DNA of 8,901 bases from NCBI GenBank assembly GCA_903913355.1, contig CAIWKU010000425.1, positions 1-8,901 on the forward strand. The letters run 5' to 3'. Of this stretch, positions 1 through 7,026 are shown one piece after another. Under the pieces are notes generated by a model. The model saw nothing but the letters and a program-made list of their open reading frames with translations, ran no database searches and was not told the origin of the DNA. The translations under genes were made by a program, and so were the position numbers. Positions within the stretch are counted from its first letter, which is position 1, and every line of letters starts with the position of its first letter. The DNA comes from an uncultured Bacteroidota bacterium (GTDB lineage Bacteria; Bacteroidota; Bacteroidia; Chitinophagales; Chitinophagaceae).

Positions 1-454
1 ATTAATGAATGTACATGGTGAGCCCTGGGTAATTGAATACAATTGCCGGATGGGCGATCCGGAAACAGAAGTGGTGATACCCATGTTACAAACAGATATC
101 GTTGCATTATTTGCTGCAATGGATAATGGAACATTGATAGATGCAAATATTTCATTTAGTGAACAAACCTGTGCAACGGTAATGGCTGTTAGTGGTGGAT
201 ATCCCGGAGACTATCAAAAAAATATTCCCATCTATGGATTAGCAGAGCTACCACCCTCTGTCGATTCAATCATTTTTCATGCAGGAACCAAACAAAATGA
301 AAATGGAGTGGTAACAAATGGGGGAAGGGTCTTAGCCGTAACTTCTTATGGAAATACGATTCCTGAAGCAGTAGCAAAATCAAAAAAAATATTGAAAAAA
401 ATTTCTTTTGAAGGAATGTATTACAGAAAAGATATTGGTTTTGAATTTGCGTAA
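1..454 (+). CDS. purD: Phosphoribosylamine-glycine ligase (GAR synthetase), C-terminal part
   Basis: This is the end of the enzyme that joins glycine to 5-phosphoribosylamine with ATP, giving glycinamide ribonucleotide in de novo purine synthesis in the cytoplasm. The frame is open to the left edge (the first full codon is at base 2), so the Met at base 5 is internal and the start lies outside the window. About 150 residues remain of a family usually near 420-430. They hold the end of the ATP-grasp domain, with the family-typical YNCRMGDPETE (about residues 13-23 of the visible part), where Glu and Asn are expected metal and ATP ligands. The C-terminal domain follows, with the glycine-rich VMAVSGGYPGDY and TNGGRVLAVT stretches. 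The gene ends with TAA, and 280 bases separate it from mreB, so co-transcription is uncertain. No clear terminator hairpin follows. Identification is firm. Confidence 0.95.
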   Translation, partial: LMNVHGEPWVIEYNCRMGDPETEVVIPMLQTDIVALFAAMDNGTLIDANISFSEQTCATVMAVSGGYPGDYQKNIPIYGLAELPPSVDSIIFHAGTKQNENGVVTNGGRVLAVTSYGNTIPEAVAKSKKILKKISFEGMYYRKDIGFEFA

Positions 455-584
455 GCTTATGATTTTTTCAGTGCAGAATACTTTCGATTGAAGATTATTT
501 ACAGTCGGTTTGGATTTGAAAATATCTGACATTTTACATAAAAATAAGCTCAGTTTTTTAACAGCTAACCCATTATTTACCTCA

Positions 585-614
585 ACCCGAAACCCGCAAC
601 ACAAAACCCGCAAC
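585..614. repeat. Intergenic heptamer tandem repeat, ACCCGCA type
   Basis: Four consecutive 7-base units can be read between purD and mreB: ACCCGAA, ACCCGCA, ACACAAA, ACCCGCA, followed by a broken fifth unit (AC). The third unit is the most diverged. It sits in otherwise AT-rich, featureless spacer with no convincing ORF. Short arrays with a 7-base period are known as short tandemly repeated repetitive sequences in some bacteria, notably cyanobacteria. No function can be assigned here. The rest of this 280-base gap shows nothing beyond the weak promoter-like site listed separately. Confidence 0.65.
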
Positions 615-689
615 TATCCTATTTTTCTATTATTCCTAAAACACTGGAAAAATCAGTATTTTAGGCTTTTTAATTCAAGTAATTTCAAC

Positions 690-697
690 CACCTTTG
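690..697 (+). promoter_or_regulatory. Candidate Bacteroidota-type -7 element before mreB
   Basis: CACCTTTG differs from the Bacteroidota -7 consensus TAnnTTTG at one base (C for the first T). It lies 37 bases before the mreB ATG, which would give a short leader. No TTG stands at the usual -33 distance, so this is a weak call. No Shine-Dalgarno sequence is seen before the ATG; the leader is AT-rich, as is usual in this phylum. Confidence 0.3.
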
Positions 698-734
698 CAA
701 ACATTGATTAACACATTCGAACTTTTTATATACA

Positions 735-1760
735 ATGGGATTGTTTAACTTTTTTACACAAGAGATTGCCATGGATCTGGGTACTGCCAATACCCTGATC
801 ATTCATAACGATGAAGTGGTGGTAAATGAACCCTCTATTATTGCCCTAAACCGTAATAATATGAAGGAAGTGCTGGCCGTGGGTAAGAAAGCCCTGATGA
901 TGCATGAAAAAACACACGAAAGTATCCGTACAGTAAGACCGCTGAAAGATGGGGTAATTGCCGATTTTAATGCGGCGGAGTTGATGATCAGGGAGTTAAT
1001 CAAAATGATCTACCCTAAAAAACCTCTTTTTCCCCCAAGTTGGCGGATGGTGATCTGTATACCCTCTTCTATTACCGAGGTAGAAAAAAGGGCGGTTAGA
1101 GATAGTGCTGAACAGGCCGGAGCCAAGGAAGTATATATGATTCATGAACCCATGGCCGCTGCTTTGGGTATTGGGATAGATGTAGAAGAGCCTGTGGGAA
1201 ATATGATCATTGATATCGGAGGTGGTACCACGGGTATTACCGTAATTGCTCTGGCAGGGATTGTTTGCGACCAGAGTATCCGTATTGCCGGTGATGAATT
1301 TACAGCTGATATCATGGAAGCCCTTCGCCGATACCATAGTTTACTGATAGGTGAACGGACTGCCGAACAAATCAAAATCAATGTGGGCGCGGCTATGAAG
1401 GATTTGGATAATCCACCGGAAGACCTGCCCGTAAATGGTCGTGACCTGGTAACTGGTATTCCTAAACAGATTATGGTAAGCTACCAGGAGATTGCAGAAG
1501 CTCTTGATAAAAGTATTTTCAAGATAGAAGAAGCCATTCTGAAAGCTCTGGAAACCACACCTCCTGAATTAGCCGCAGATATTTACCGCAGAGGACTCTA
1601 TCTTACAGGTGGGGGTGCTTTACTTCGCGGACTTGATAAACGACTCAGTGCCAAAATCAAATTGCCTGTTCATGTGGCAGATGATCCTTTGAAAAGTGTG
1701 GTTCGTGGTACGGGACTTGCTTTGAAGAATTACCAGCGCTTTCCGTTTATTATGAGATAA
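735..1760 (+). CDS. mreB: Rod shape-determining protein MreB (bacterial actin)
   Basis: MreB is a cytoplasmic actin homologue that polymerises on the inner membrane with ATP and directs lateral cell-wall synthesis by the MreC-MreD-PBP2-RodA complex. All actin-fold nucleotide motifs are visible in 341 residues, the normal family length: phosphate-1 loop MDLGTANTLI (13-22), the EPMAAALG segment (138-145), phosphate-2 loop DIGGGTTG (160-167) and adenosine motif TGGGALLRG (291-299). The N-terminus MGLFNFFTQEIA is short and partly hydrophobic, in the place where MreB commonly carries a membrane-binding amphipathic segment. The ATG at 735 gives the expected N-terminus, 12 residues ahead of the phosphate-1 loop. 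It is the first gene of the elongation cluster; mreC follows after 75 bases. Nothing in the protein looks broken or unusual. Confidence 0.97.
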   Translation: MGLFNFFTQEIAMDLGTANTLIIHNDEVVVNEPSIIALNRNNMKEVLAVGKKALMMHEKTHESIRTVRPLKDGVIADFNAAELMIRELIKMIYPKKPLFPPSWRMVICIPSSITEVEKRAVRDSAEQAGAKEVYMIHEPMAAALGIGIDVEEPVGNMIIDIGGGTTGITVIALAGIVCDQSIRIAGDEFTADIMEALRRYHSLLIGERTAEQIKINVGAAMKDLDNPPEDLPVNGRDLVTGIPKQIMVSYQEIAEALDKSIFKIEEAILKALETTPPELAADIYRRGLYLTGGGALLRGLDKRLSAKIKLPVHVADDPLKSVVRGTGLALKNYQRFPFIMR

Positions 1761-1823
1761 TATAGCTAGTGATACACTATTGATTGCATGCCTGACAGGG
1801 CTAATAGTTATTAAACCGGCTAA

Positions 1824-1831
1824 CATTTTTG
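1824..1831 (+). promoter_or_regulatory. Possible -7 element directly before mreC
   Basis: CATTTTTG matches TAnnTTTG except for the first base and ends only 4 bases before the TTG start codon of mreC. If it is a real -7 element, transcription would begin at or very near the start codon, giving a leaderless or nearly leaderless mRNA. No convincing -33 TTG is seen at the usual distance, and mreC may simply be read through from mreB. Confidence 0.22.
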
Positions 1832-1835
1832 TACC

Positions 1836-2687
1836 TTGAAAAACATCTTTCTTTTCATACAGCGATACTTTACCTTTTTCAGCTTTCTGCTGCTTCAGGT
1901 ATTTGCTATCATTTTATTAAGCAGTTCCAGTAAAACGCACCAGTCTTTTCTGGCTTCCGGCGCCAATGAAGTTACCGGAGTTATTAATCACCAATACAGC
2001 GGACTTAGAGATTATTTCAACCTAAAAGAAACCAATCGCCAGCTGGCAGAAGAAAATGCCCGCCTCAGAAATCAATTAGCTGACAATTTTCTTATTGTAG
2101 ATAAAGGCAAAAAGATCTTTGTGGATAGCCTGATCAGGGATAGTTTAGGTCGTTATAGAAAATACACATACCTGCCCGCCAAAGTAATTGGCAATACTGT
2201 AACCCTGCAAACGAATTTTCTGTTTGTTGAAAGGGGAATCAACCAGGGGGCAAAAAAAGGAATGGCAGTGTATGGTACCGAAGGTATTGTTGGTGTAGTT
2301 GTTGAAACCGGTCCCAATATCAGTAAAGTCATGAGTCTCTTACATCGAAACAGTAAAGTAAGTGCCATGCTTAAAAAAGACAATAATTCAGGAAGTATAG
2401 AATGGGATGGAACAGACCCATCGTATCTTACCCTGAAAAATATTACCAAAAGCGCTCGCGTTTCCAAGGGAGATACCGTGGTTACCAGCACGTATTCGGC
2501 CAATTTCCCCTCCCGATTAATGGTTGGTACTGTTGCGGAGATCAGTTCAGAATCGGCCAGTAATTTTTATACCCTTAAAATAAAAACAGCCACTAATTTC
2601 TCCAGTATTCAATATGTATACCTGATCGAAAATGTGCGGTATTCTGAACAGGTGCAGTTAGAAACGAACCCCTCAAAGAACCCATGA
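1836..2687 (+). CDS. mreC: Rod shape-determining protein MreC
   Basis: MreC is a bitopic inner-membrane protein whose periplasmic domain binds and activates PBP2 in the elongasome. The 283 residues show a short cytoplasmic N-terminus, one membrane segment (about 12-30), a heptad-like coiled coil (about 60-83, with KETNRQLAEENARLRNQL), and the two-lobed beta-rich MreC domain. Family landmarks are TNFLFVERGINQGAKKGMAV (126-145), the GIVG loop (150-153) and FPSRLMVGTV (224-233). The start is a TTG: the in-frame stop TAA at 1821-1823 lies just upstream, no ATG or GTG comes between, and the next Met codon is far inside the domain. The protein therefore needs TTG to keep its membrane anchor. Its TGA overlaps the mreD ATG (ATGA), which indicates coupled translation. 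The C-terminal tail (about 270-283) is short and polar. Confidence 0.95.
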   Translation: MKNIFLFIQRYFTFFSFLLLQVFAIILLSSSSKTHQSFLASGANEVTGVINHQYSGLRDYFNLKETNRQLAEENARLRNQLADNFLIVDKGKKIFVDSLIRDSLGRYRKYTYLPAKVIGNTVTLQTNFLFVERGINQGAKKGMAVYGTEGIVGVVVETGPNISKVMSLLHRNSKVSAMLKKDNNSGSIEWDGTDPSYLTLKNITKSARVSKGDTVVTSTYSANFPSRLMVGTVAEISSESASNFYTLKIKTATNFSSIQYVYLIENVRYSEQVQLETNPSKNP

Positions 2688-3214
2688 GCACCCTGCTGAA
2701 AAATATCATCCGCTTTATTTTTTTTATTCTTTTTCAGAAATTCATTCTGAATGAGGTTCCCCCATTGCACCAGTTTATCATCCCTTATATCTATTTCTTA
2801 TTCATTCTGTGGTTGCCTTTTAGCATAAACCGACTCTTATTATTGTTTATTTCCTTTGTTTTTGGGTTAACCCTTGATTATTTTACCGGTACACCCGGCC
2901 TGCATGCAGCTCCCTGTGTATTGATTGCCTATATCAGACCCTTCCTGCTCAACCTGCTCATTCCGCAGGAAACTGCTGAACAAAGCTATGTTGAACCCAG
3001 TCATACGAGCATGGGCTGGGCCCCCTATGGTGTATACGTAGGTATTCTCACTTTTGTACACCATTTCTACCTGGTACTGATTGAATGGCTTCAATTTGGA
3101 AACTTTTTCTATTTTATTGGCAAAGTTGCTGCCACTTCCGCTATCAGCCTTCTCATGATTTTTATTGCAGAAATTCTGTTTACCCGAAAAGCCAAATTCC
3201 GCACCAATAAATAA
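2684..3214 (+). CDS. mreD: Rod shape-determining protein MreD
   Basis: MreD is a small polytopic inner-membrane protein that works with MreC in the elongasome; its exact biochemical role is less clear than that of its partners. The 176 residues are in the normal size range and very hydrophobic, with about five to six membrane segments (near 7-22, 31-46, 49-66, 74-94, 115-135 and 142-166). The stretch GLTLDYFTGTPGLHAA (61-76) resembles the conserved D-x-F-x-x-x-P-G-x-H-A-A region of Bacteroidota MreD, and HHFYLVLIEW (126-135) also fits. The start codon overlaps the mreC stop by four bases, so the two are translationally coupled. A 241-base gap follows before mrdA. The segment boundaries are estimated by eye; the family call rests on these motifs plus position between mreC and mrdA. 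Confidence 0.93.
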   Translation: MSTLLKNIIRFIFFILFQKFILNEVPPLHQFIIPYIYFLFILWLPFSINRLLLLFISFVFGLTLDYFTGTPGLHAAPCVLIAYIRPFLLNLLIPQETAEQSYVEPSHTSMGWAPYGVYVGILTFVHHFYLVLIEWLQFGNFFYFIGKVAATSAISLLMIFIAEILFTRKAKFRTNK

Positions 3215-3287
3215 TTCATTCCTCCAAGCTATCATCCCTTCAACACAACCCTCAATTGCTTATCTTGAAACTTACTGTCACTCAAAA

Positions 3288-3315
3288 ATGGCCAATGACA
3301 AATGACCAATAGTTA
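3288..3315. repeat. Intergenic heptamer tandem repeat, ATGACCA type
   Basis: Three consecutive 7-base units, ATGGCCA, ATGACAA and ATGACCA, are followed by a decayed unit, ATAGTTA. They lie in the 241-base gap between mreD and mrdA. The unit differs from the ACCCGCA units before mreB, but the period is the same. The array is short, so it could be a remnant. No open frame or RNA gene is apparent in the surrounding spacer. Confidence 0.55.
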
Positions 3316-3402
3316 AAAGCCAAAAAACCTCTCCACTTTCCCTGTCCACATCTATGAATAACTTTTTTAAAACCCATTGATACAAGTTGCTTGGCAATTC
3401 GG

Positions 3403-3410
3403 CAACTTTG
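3403..3410 (+). promoter_or_regulatory. Candidate -7 element for the mrdA-rodA pair
   Basis: CAACTTTG is one base off TAnnTTTG and stands 45 bases before the mrdA ATG. A TTG at 3377-3379 lies 23 bases upstream, slightly more than the usual spacing of about 20 between the -33 and -7 elements. It is preceded by a short inverted repeat (GTTGC at 3386-3390, GCAAC at 3402-3406) that overlaps the element. The long gap after mreD makes a separate promoter for mrdA-rodA reasonable, but the site is only a candidate. Confidence 0.35.
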
Positions 3411-3455
3411 TAAGTATACTTCAAATGATCAGCTCATATTTCACAGTAAACCATT

Positions 3456-5561
3456 ATGCCGGTATTTAATCAAAACAGGGGGCGGGTTGTCCAGATCATA
3501 TTCGCATCGGTATTTTTCGTGATCGTATGTCAATTGATTAACCTGCAATTGTTTTCCGCTAAATACAAGCAGGCCGCAGAAAGTAACGCACTTTTTCGAA
3601 AAATCATTTATCCTGACAGAGGTATCATCTTTGATAGAAAACAAAGGGCTATACTGGAAAATATCAATAGCTATGATCTGGTAGTGGTTCCTGCCGAAAC
3701 AAAAGGCGTTGATACGTTTTCACTTTGCACATTACTGAATATTGATACCGTTGAGTATAAAAGAAGAATGCGGGATATTATCATCAAAACAGGTAATGTA
3801 AGAACCGGAGTTTTTGAAGCCCTGCTTACCCCGGAAATGTATGCCCATCTCAATGAGAATATTTATAAATTTCCGGGTTTTGATTTAAGCTTACGCACCG
3901 TTAGAAGTTATCCGTATAGTGTTGCCGCGCATGTATTGGGTTATACTGCAGAGGTAGACACTTCTTTTTTGCGTAAACATAAAGATGAAGGCTATCAGAT
4001 GGGAGATTATGCCGGATATACGGGACTGGAAAGATATTATGAAAAGGTATTGATGGGGCAAAGAGGAGTTAAGAACTATATAAGAGATAACAAAAGTCGT
4101 ATACAAGGTGATTATGAAAAAGGGATGTATGATACGGCTGCTGTTGCCGGTAAAAATATTCACCTGAGTTTAGATGTGGGGCTACAGAAGATGGGCGAAC
4201 AATTGATGGCGAATAAAGTAGGAAGCATTGTAGCCATTGACCCTAAAACAGGAGGTATCTTATGTATGGTTAGCGCCCCGACCTATGACCCAAATTACCT
4301 GACAGGGAACCAAAGGAAAAGACATATTGCAGAAATGATTCTTGATCCAAGAAAACCCTTTAATAACAGAGGATTGGGTACCACCTATTCTCCTGGTTCC
4401 ACTTTTAAAACCGTAGTGGGTATTGTGGGTTTAACCGAAGGAGTTATTACTGAAAGAACTACTGTTAGCTGCCCCGGTTATTTTACTGGTTGTGGAACAG
4501 GTAAACCCAAATGTCTGGACAAAGGAACTTTTTCTTTTAAAGAAGCCGTTGCACATAGTGATAATACTTATTTTTCAACAGTATATAAAAGAACTCTTGA
4601 TCAATACAAATATGGTGGAGTAGATAGTTCATTGAAAATATTTAATCAGTACGCTACTTCATTTGGGTTGGGCCATAAATTGGGAATTGATTTACCATCT
4701 GAGAAAAAAGGCAATCTTCCTAGTTCTGCAGACTATAGAAAAACGTATGGAAACGGCTGGAACTCCTGTACAATTATTTCTAATGCAATCGGGCAAGGTG
4801 AAGTAAATACTACCCTTGTACAGTTGGCAAATGTAATGGCAATTATTGCCAACAAAGGATGGTACTATACACCCCATTTTGTAGATTCTATTGAAGGAGG
4901 AGATGAGAATAAAATGTTGGAGCCGTTTACCGTAAAACACTATACAGATCAGCGTATCCCCGATTCAATTTTTGATGCGGTTCAGGATGGTATGCAGGCT
5001 GTGGTAGAATATGGAACTGCGGTAAGATCAAGAATTCCTGGAATAGTGATGTGCGGAAAAACCGGGACAGTTGAAAATTATGCCAAAATAAATGGCCGCA
5101 GCGAGAAACAACAAGATCACTCCTTCTTTGGCGCTTTTGCACCTCGTGATAATCCAAGAATTGCCATTGCGGTAATCTGTGAAAATGCTGGTCAGGGTGC
5201 ATGGGCGGCAGCTCCTATTGCCAGCTTATTGGTTGAAAAATATTTACGTGATTCAATAAGCGGGCAGGAAAGAAAAGAAATGTTAGAAGAATTCAAAAAC
5301 AAAAACCTGATACCCCGATTAATGCGGATGCAGATGGCTAAAATGGATTCGTTGAAACAAATCCGAATCAACCAGCTAATCCAGCAACAAAAAATGAATA
5401 AAGAATTGAATGACTCCTCCGATCAGGAAGAGAATTCAGAAACAGATACCAAACTGACCCCTTCAGTTCCGATAAAAAAGCAGGTTCCTAAAAAGCAAAT
5501 CACTAACACAGCCGCTGTATTAGTAAACGAAGATAAAAAATATAAAAAGTATAACAGGTAA
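3456..5561 (+). CDS. mrdA: Penicillin-binding protein 2, elongation transpeptidase
   Basis: PBP2 is the class B transpeptidase that cross-links peptidoglycan along the cell sides, paired with the RodA polymerase. A short cytoplasmic start is followed by one membrane anchor (about 11-30), then the non-catalytic pedestal domain containing PDRGIIFDR (53-61), then the transpeptidase domain. All three active-site motifs are present: STFK (315-318, nucleophile Ser315), SDN (368-370) and KTGT (535-538). At 701 residues it is longer than many PBP2s. The extra length is a charged, Gln- and Lys-rich tail after about residue 603, which I believe is common in this bacterial group. A loop between the first two motifs carries Cys339, Cys346 and Cys353. 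No Shine-Dalgarno sequence is seen before the ATG. The stop codon shares one base with the rodA start (TAATG), so the pair is co-translated. Confidence 0.96.
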   Translation: MPVFNQNRGRVVQIIFASVFFVIVCQLINLQLFSAKYKQAAESNALFRKIIYPDRGIIFDRKQRAILENINSYDLVVVPAETKGVDTFSLCTLLNIDTVEYKRRMRDIIIKTGNVRTGVFEALLTPEMYAHLNENIYKFPGFDLSLRTVRSYPYSVAAHVLGYTAEVDTSFLRKHKDEGYQMGDYAGYTGLERYYEKVLMGQRGVKNYIRDNKSRIQGDYEKGMYDTAAVAGKNIHLSLDVGLQKMGEQLMANKVGSIVAIDPKTGGILCMVSAPTYDPNYLTGNQRKRHIAEMILDPRKPFNNRGLGTTYSPGSTFKTVVGIVGLTEGVITERTTVSCPGYFTGCGTGKPKCLDKGTFSFKEAVAHSDNTYFSTVYKRTLDQYKYGGVDSSLKIFNQYATSFGLGHKLGIDLPSEKKGNLPSSADYRKTYGNGWNSCTIISNAIGQGEVNTTLVQLANVMAIIANKGWYYTPHFVDSIEGGDENKMLEPFTVKHYTDQRIPDSIFDAVQDGMQAVVEYGTAVRSRIPGIVMCGKTGTVENYAKINGRSEKQQDHSFFGAFAPRDNPRIAIAVICENAGQGAWAAAPIASLLVEKYLRDSISGQERKEMLEEFKNKNLIPRLMRMQMAKMDSLKQIRINQLIQQQKMNKELNDSSDQEENSETDTKLTPSVPIKKQVPKKQITNTAAVLVNEDKKYKKYNR

Positions 5562-6907
5562 TGAGCAGTCGTAATAACCAAAATACCATATCTCAGGGGC
5601 TTGACTGGACAATTATCTGGTTATACGCTATATTAGTAAGCATTGGTATACTTTGCATTTTTATGGTTGAGTACCGACCAGATACCAATTGGTTTCAAAG
5701 TTTTTTGGGCGGCAAAACCAATTATAGCAAGCAATTGATATTTGCCGGGTTTTGTGCTATCGTAGCTATGTTTATCTTGCTTACCGATAGTAAATTGTTT
5801 ACAGCCTTTGCCAATTTGCTATATGGGTTTGGAATTTTATTAATGCTGGCTACTTTTGTGTTGGGTAAGAGTATCAATGGGTCAAAAAGCTGGATACCCA
5901 TTGGAGGAGGATTTAATTTGCAACCAGCTGAAGTATGTAAAATATTTACAGCGCTTGCACTTGCAAAATTTTTATCGAGGCAGGAAACAGATTTCAGTAA
6001 ATTAAAATCGCAATTGCTGGCTGGCGTGATTGCATCCTTACCCGCTGTCTTATCTATCATGCAACATGAGTTAGGCCTTGCCCTTGTATACTCAGCATTC
6101 CTGGTAGCCATGTACCGTGAAGGGTTACCTGCACAGATTCTGATATTTGGTTCTTCTTTTGCCATTTTAGTAATTGCCACCCTGATTGTTGAACCAAACA
6201 CTTTGGCATTATCGCTTACTGCAATAGCTGCGTTTTTAATTTTCCTGCTTCGAAAACAATTGAAGAAAACAAAAGGATTATTGGTACTCATTATTGGTAT
6301 CTGGCTGTTTTGTGTTGGCACGCAAAGATTTGTGGTACCCTATATTTTTAATAATGTTCTTGAATGCTACCAAAGTACCCGTATATATAGTATGGTGGGT
6401 AAAGAATACGATTGTACTAAGAATAAAAAATCAGAAAAGAAAGCAGGAGAAAAAGCTGCCCGTAAACCGGATGATTATAACGTACGACAAAGTAAGATTG
6501 CCATTGGTTCAGGCGGAGTAACCGGCAAGGGCTTTTTGAAAGGAACACAAACCAGAGGTAAATACGTGCCTGAGCAACATACTGATTTTATATTTACATC
6601 ACTCGGTGAAGCATTTGGGTTTATTGGTTGTATAGCATTTTTGTCTATTTATCTTTTCCTGTTATTTAGAATCGTAAAGATGGCAGAGCGACAGCGAAGT
6701 ACTTTCAGCAGGGTATATGCATATAGTGTTGCCAGTATTATCTTTTTTCATATTGCCGTTAATGTTAGTATGACTATCGGCCTATTCCCGATTGTTGGCA
6801 TTCCTTTGCCATTGATTAGTTATGGTGGATCTTCTCTATTAACTTTTACCATCCTGATTTTTATTCTATTACGTTTGGATGCTGACAGGCAAATGGTTTT
6901 ACGATAA
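5561..6907 (+). CDS. rodA: RodA, SEDS-family peptidoglycan glycosyltransferase
   Basis: RodA is a polytopic inner-membrane enzyme that polymerises lipid II into glycan strands for the elongasome and works as a complex with PBP2, encoded immediately upstream. About ten membrane segments are expected. SEDS landmarks are DWTIIWLYAILVSIG (15-29), GSKSWIPIGGGFNLQPAE (107-124), YNVRQSKIAIGSGGVTGKG (306-324) and VPEQHTDFIF (336-345). Asp342 of that last motif corresponds to the catalytic Asp of RodA. The ending PLISYGGSSLL is also typical. At 448 residues it is longer than the roughly 370 of proteobacterial RodA. Part of the difference is a Lys-rich insert (about 284-304) in the large extracytoplasmic loop just before the YNVRQSK motif. 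That loop also holds Cys269 and Cys285. The start overlaps the mrdA stop by one base. Confidence 0.96.
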   Translation: MSSRNNQNTISQGLDWTIIWLYAILVSIGILCIFMVEYRPDTNWFQSFLGGKTNYSKQLIFAGFCAIVAMFILLTDSKLFTAFANLLYGFGILLMLATFVLGKSINGSKSWIPIGGGFNLQPAEVCKIFTALALAKFLSRQETDFSKLKSQLLAGVIASLPAVLSIMQHELGLALVYSAFLVAMYREGLPAQILIFGSSFAILVIATLIVEPNTLALSLTAIAAFLIFLLRKQLKKTKGLLVLIIGIWLFCVGTQRFVVPYIFNNVLECYQSTRIYSMVGKEYDCTKNKKSEKKAGEKAARKPDDYNVRQSKIAIGSGGVTGKGFLKGTQTRGKYVPEQHTDFIFTSLGEAFGFIGCIAFLSIYLFLLFRIVKMAERQRSTFSRVYAYSVASIIFFHIAVNVSMTIGLFPIVGIPLPLISYGGSSLLTFTILIFILLRLDADRQMVLR

Positions 6908-6938
6908 GCTAACATCCAGATAAAAGTTTTCTTCAGTT

Positions 6939-6946
6939 TATTTTTG
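6939..6946 (+). promoter_or_regulatory. Candidate promoter -7 element for the MBL-fold hydrolase gene
   Basis: TATTTTTG is a full match to the Bacteroidota -7 consensus TAnnTTTG. It is 80 bases before the ATG at 7027, giving a leader of roughly 75 bases. No clear TTG is present at the -33 position. It lies in the 119-base spacer after rodA, in which I see no terminator hairpin, so read-through from rodA is also possible. Confidence 0.4.
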
Positions 6947-7026
6947 TATCACTAAGCAGTTTTATTTACGGATACCCATTTAGTTAGTAACAGTATTATC
7001 TTTACCAGAATTGTAAATCAGCAATA

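Noticed and set aside
510..707. A 65-codon open frame in the purD-mreB gap.
   Set aside because: It begins with a TTG, runs through the heptamer repeat, has low-complexity Phe/Asn/Lys-rich composition and no homologue that I recognise. It looks like spacer.
3386..3406. The inverted repeat GTTGC/GCAAC before mrdA as a regulator-binding site or attenuator.
   Set aside because: The arms are only 5 bases with an 11-base loop, which occurs often by chance, and no T-tract follows. It is mentioned only as context for the promoter candidate.
5722..6321. A 199-codon open frame on the minus strand.
   Set aside because: It lies wholly opposite rodA, whose reading frame is fully supported by family motifs. 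The antisense translation has no recognisable domain and looks like a shadow of a membrane-protein codon pattern.
6294..6521. A 75-codon plus-strand frame overlapping rodA.
   Set aside because: It lies inside rodA in another frame and has no start signal or recognisable feature; the Lys-rich insert of RodA explains its openness.
6908..7026. A terminator after rodA.
   Set aside because: I searched the spacer for a GC-rich stem followed by Ts and found only AT-rich sequence without a stable hairpin.
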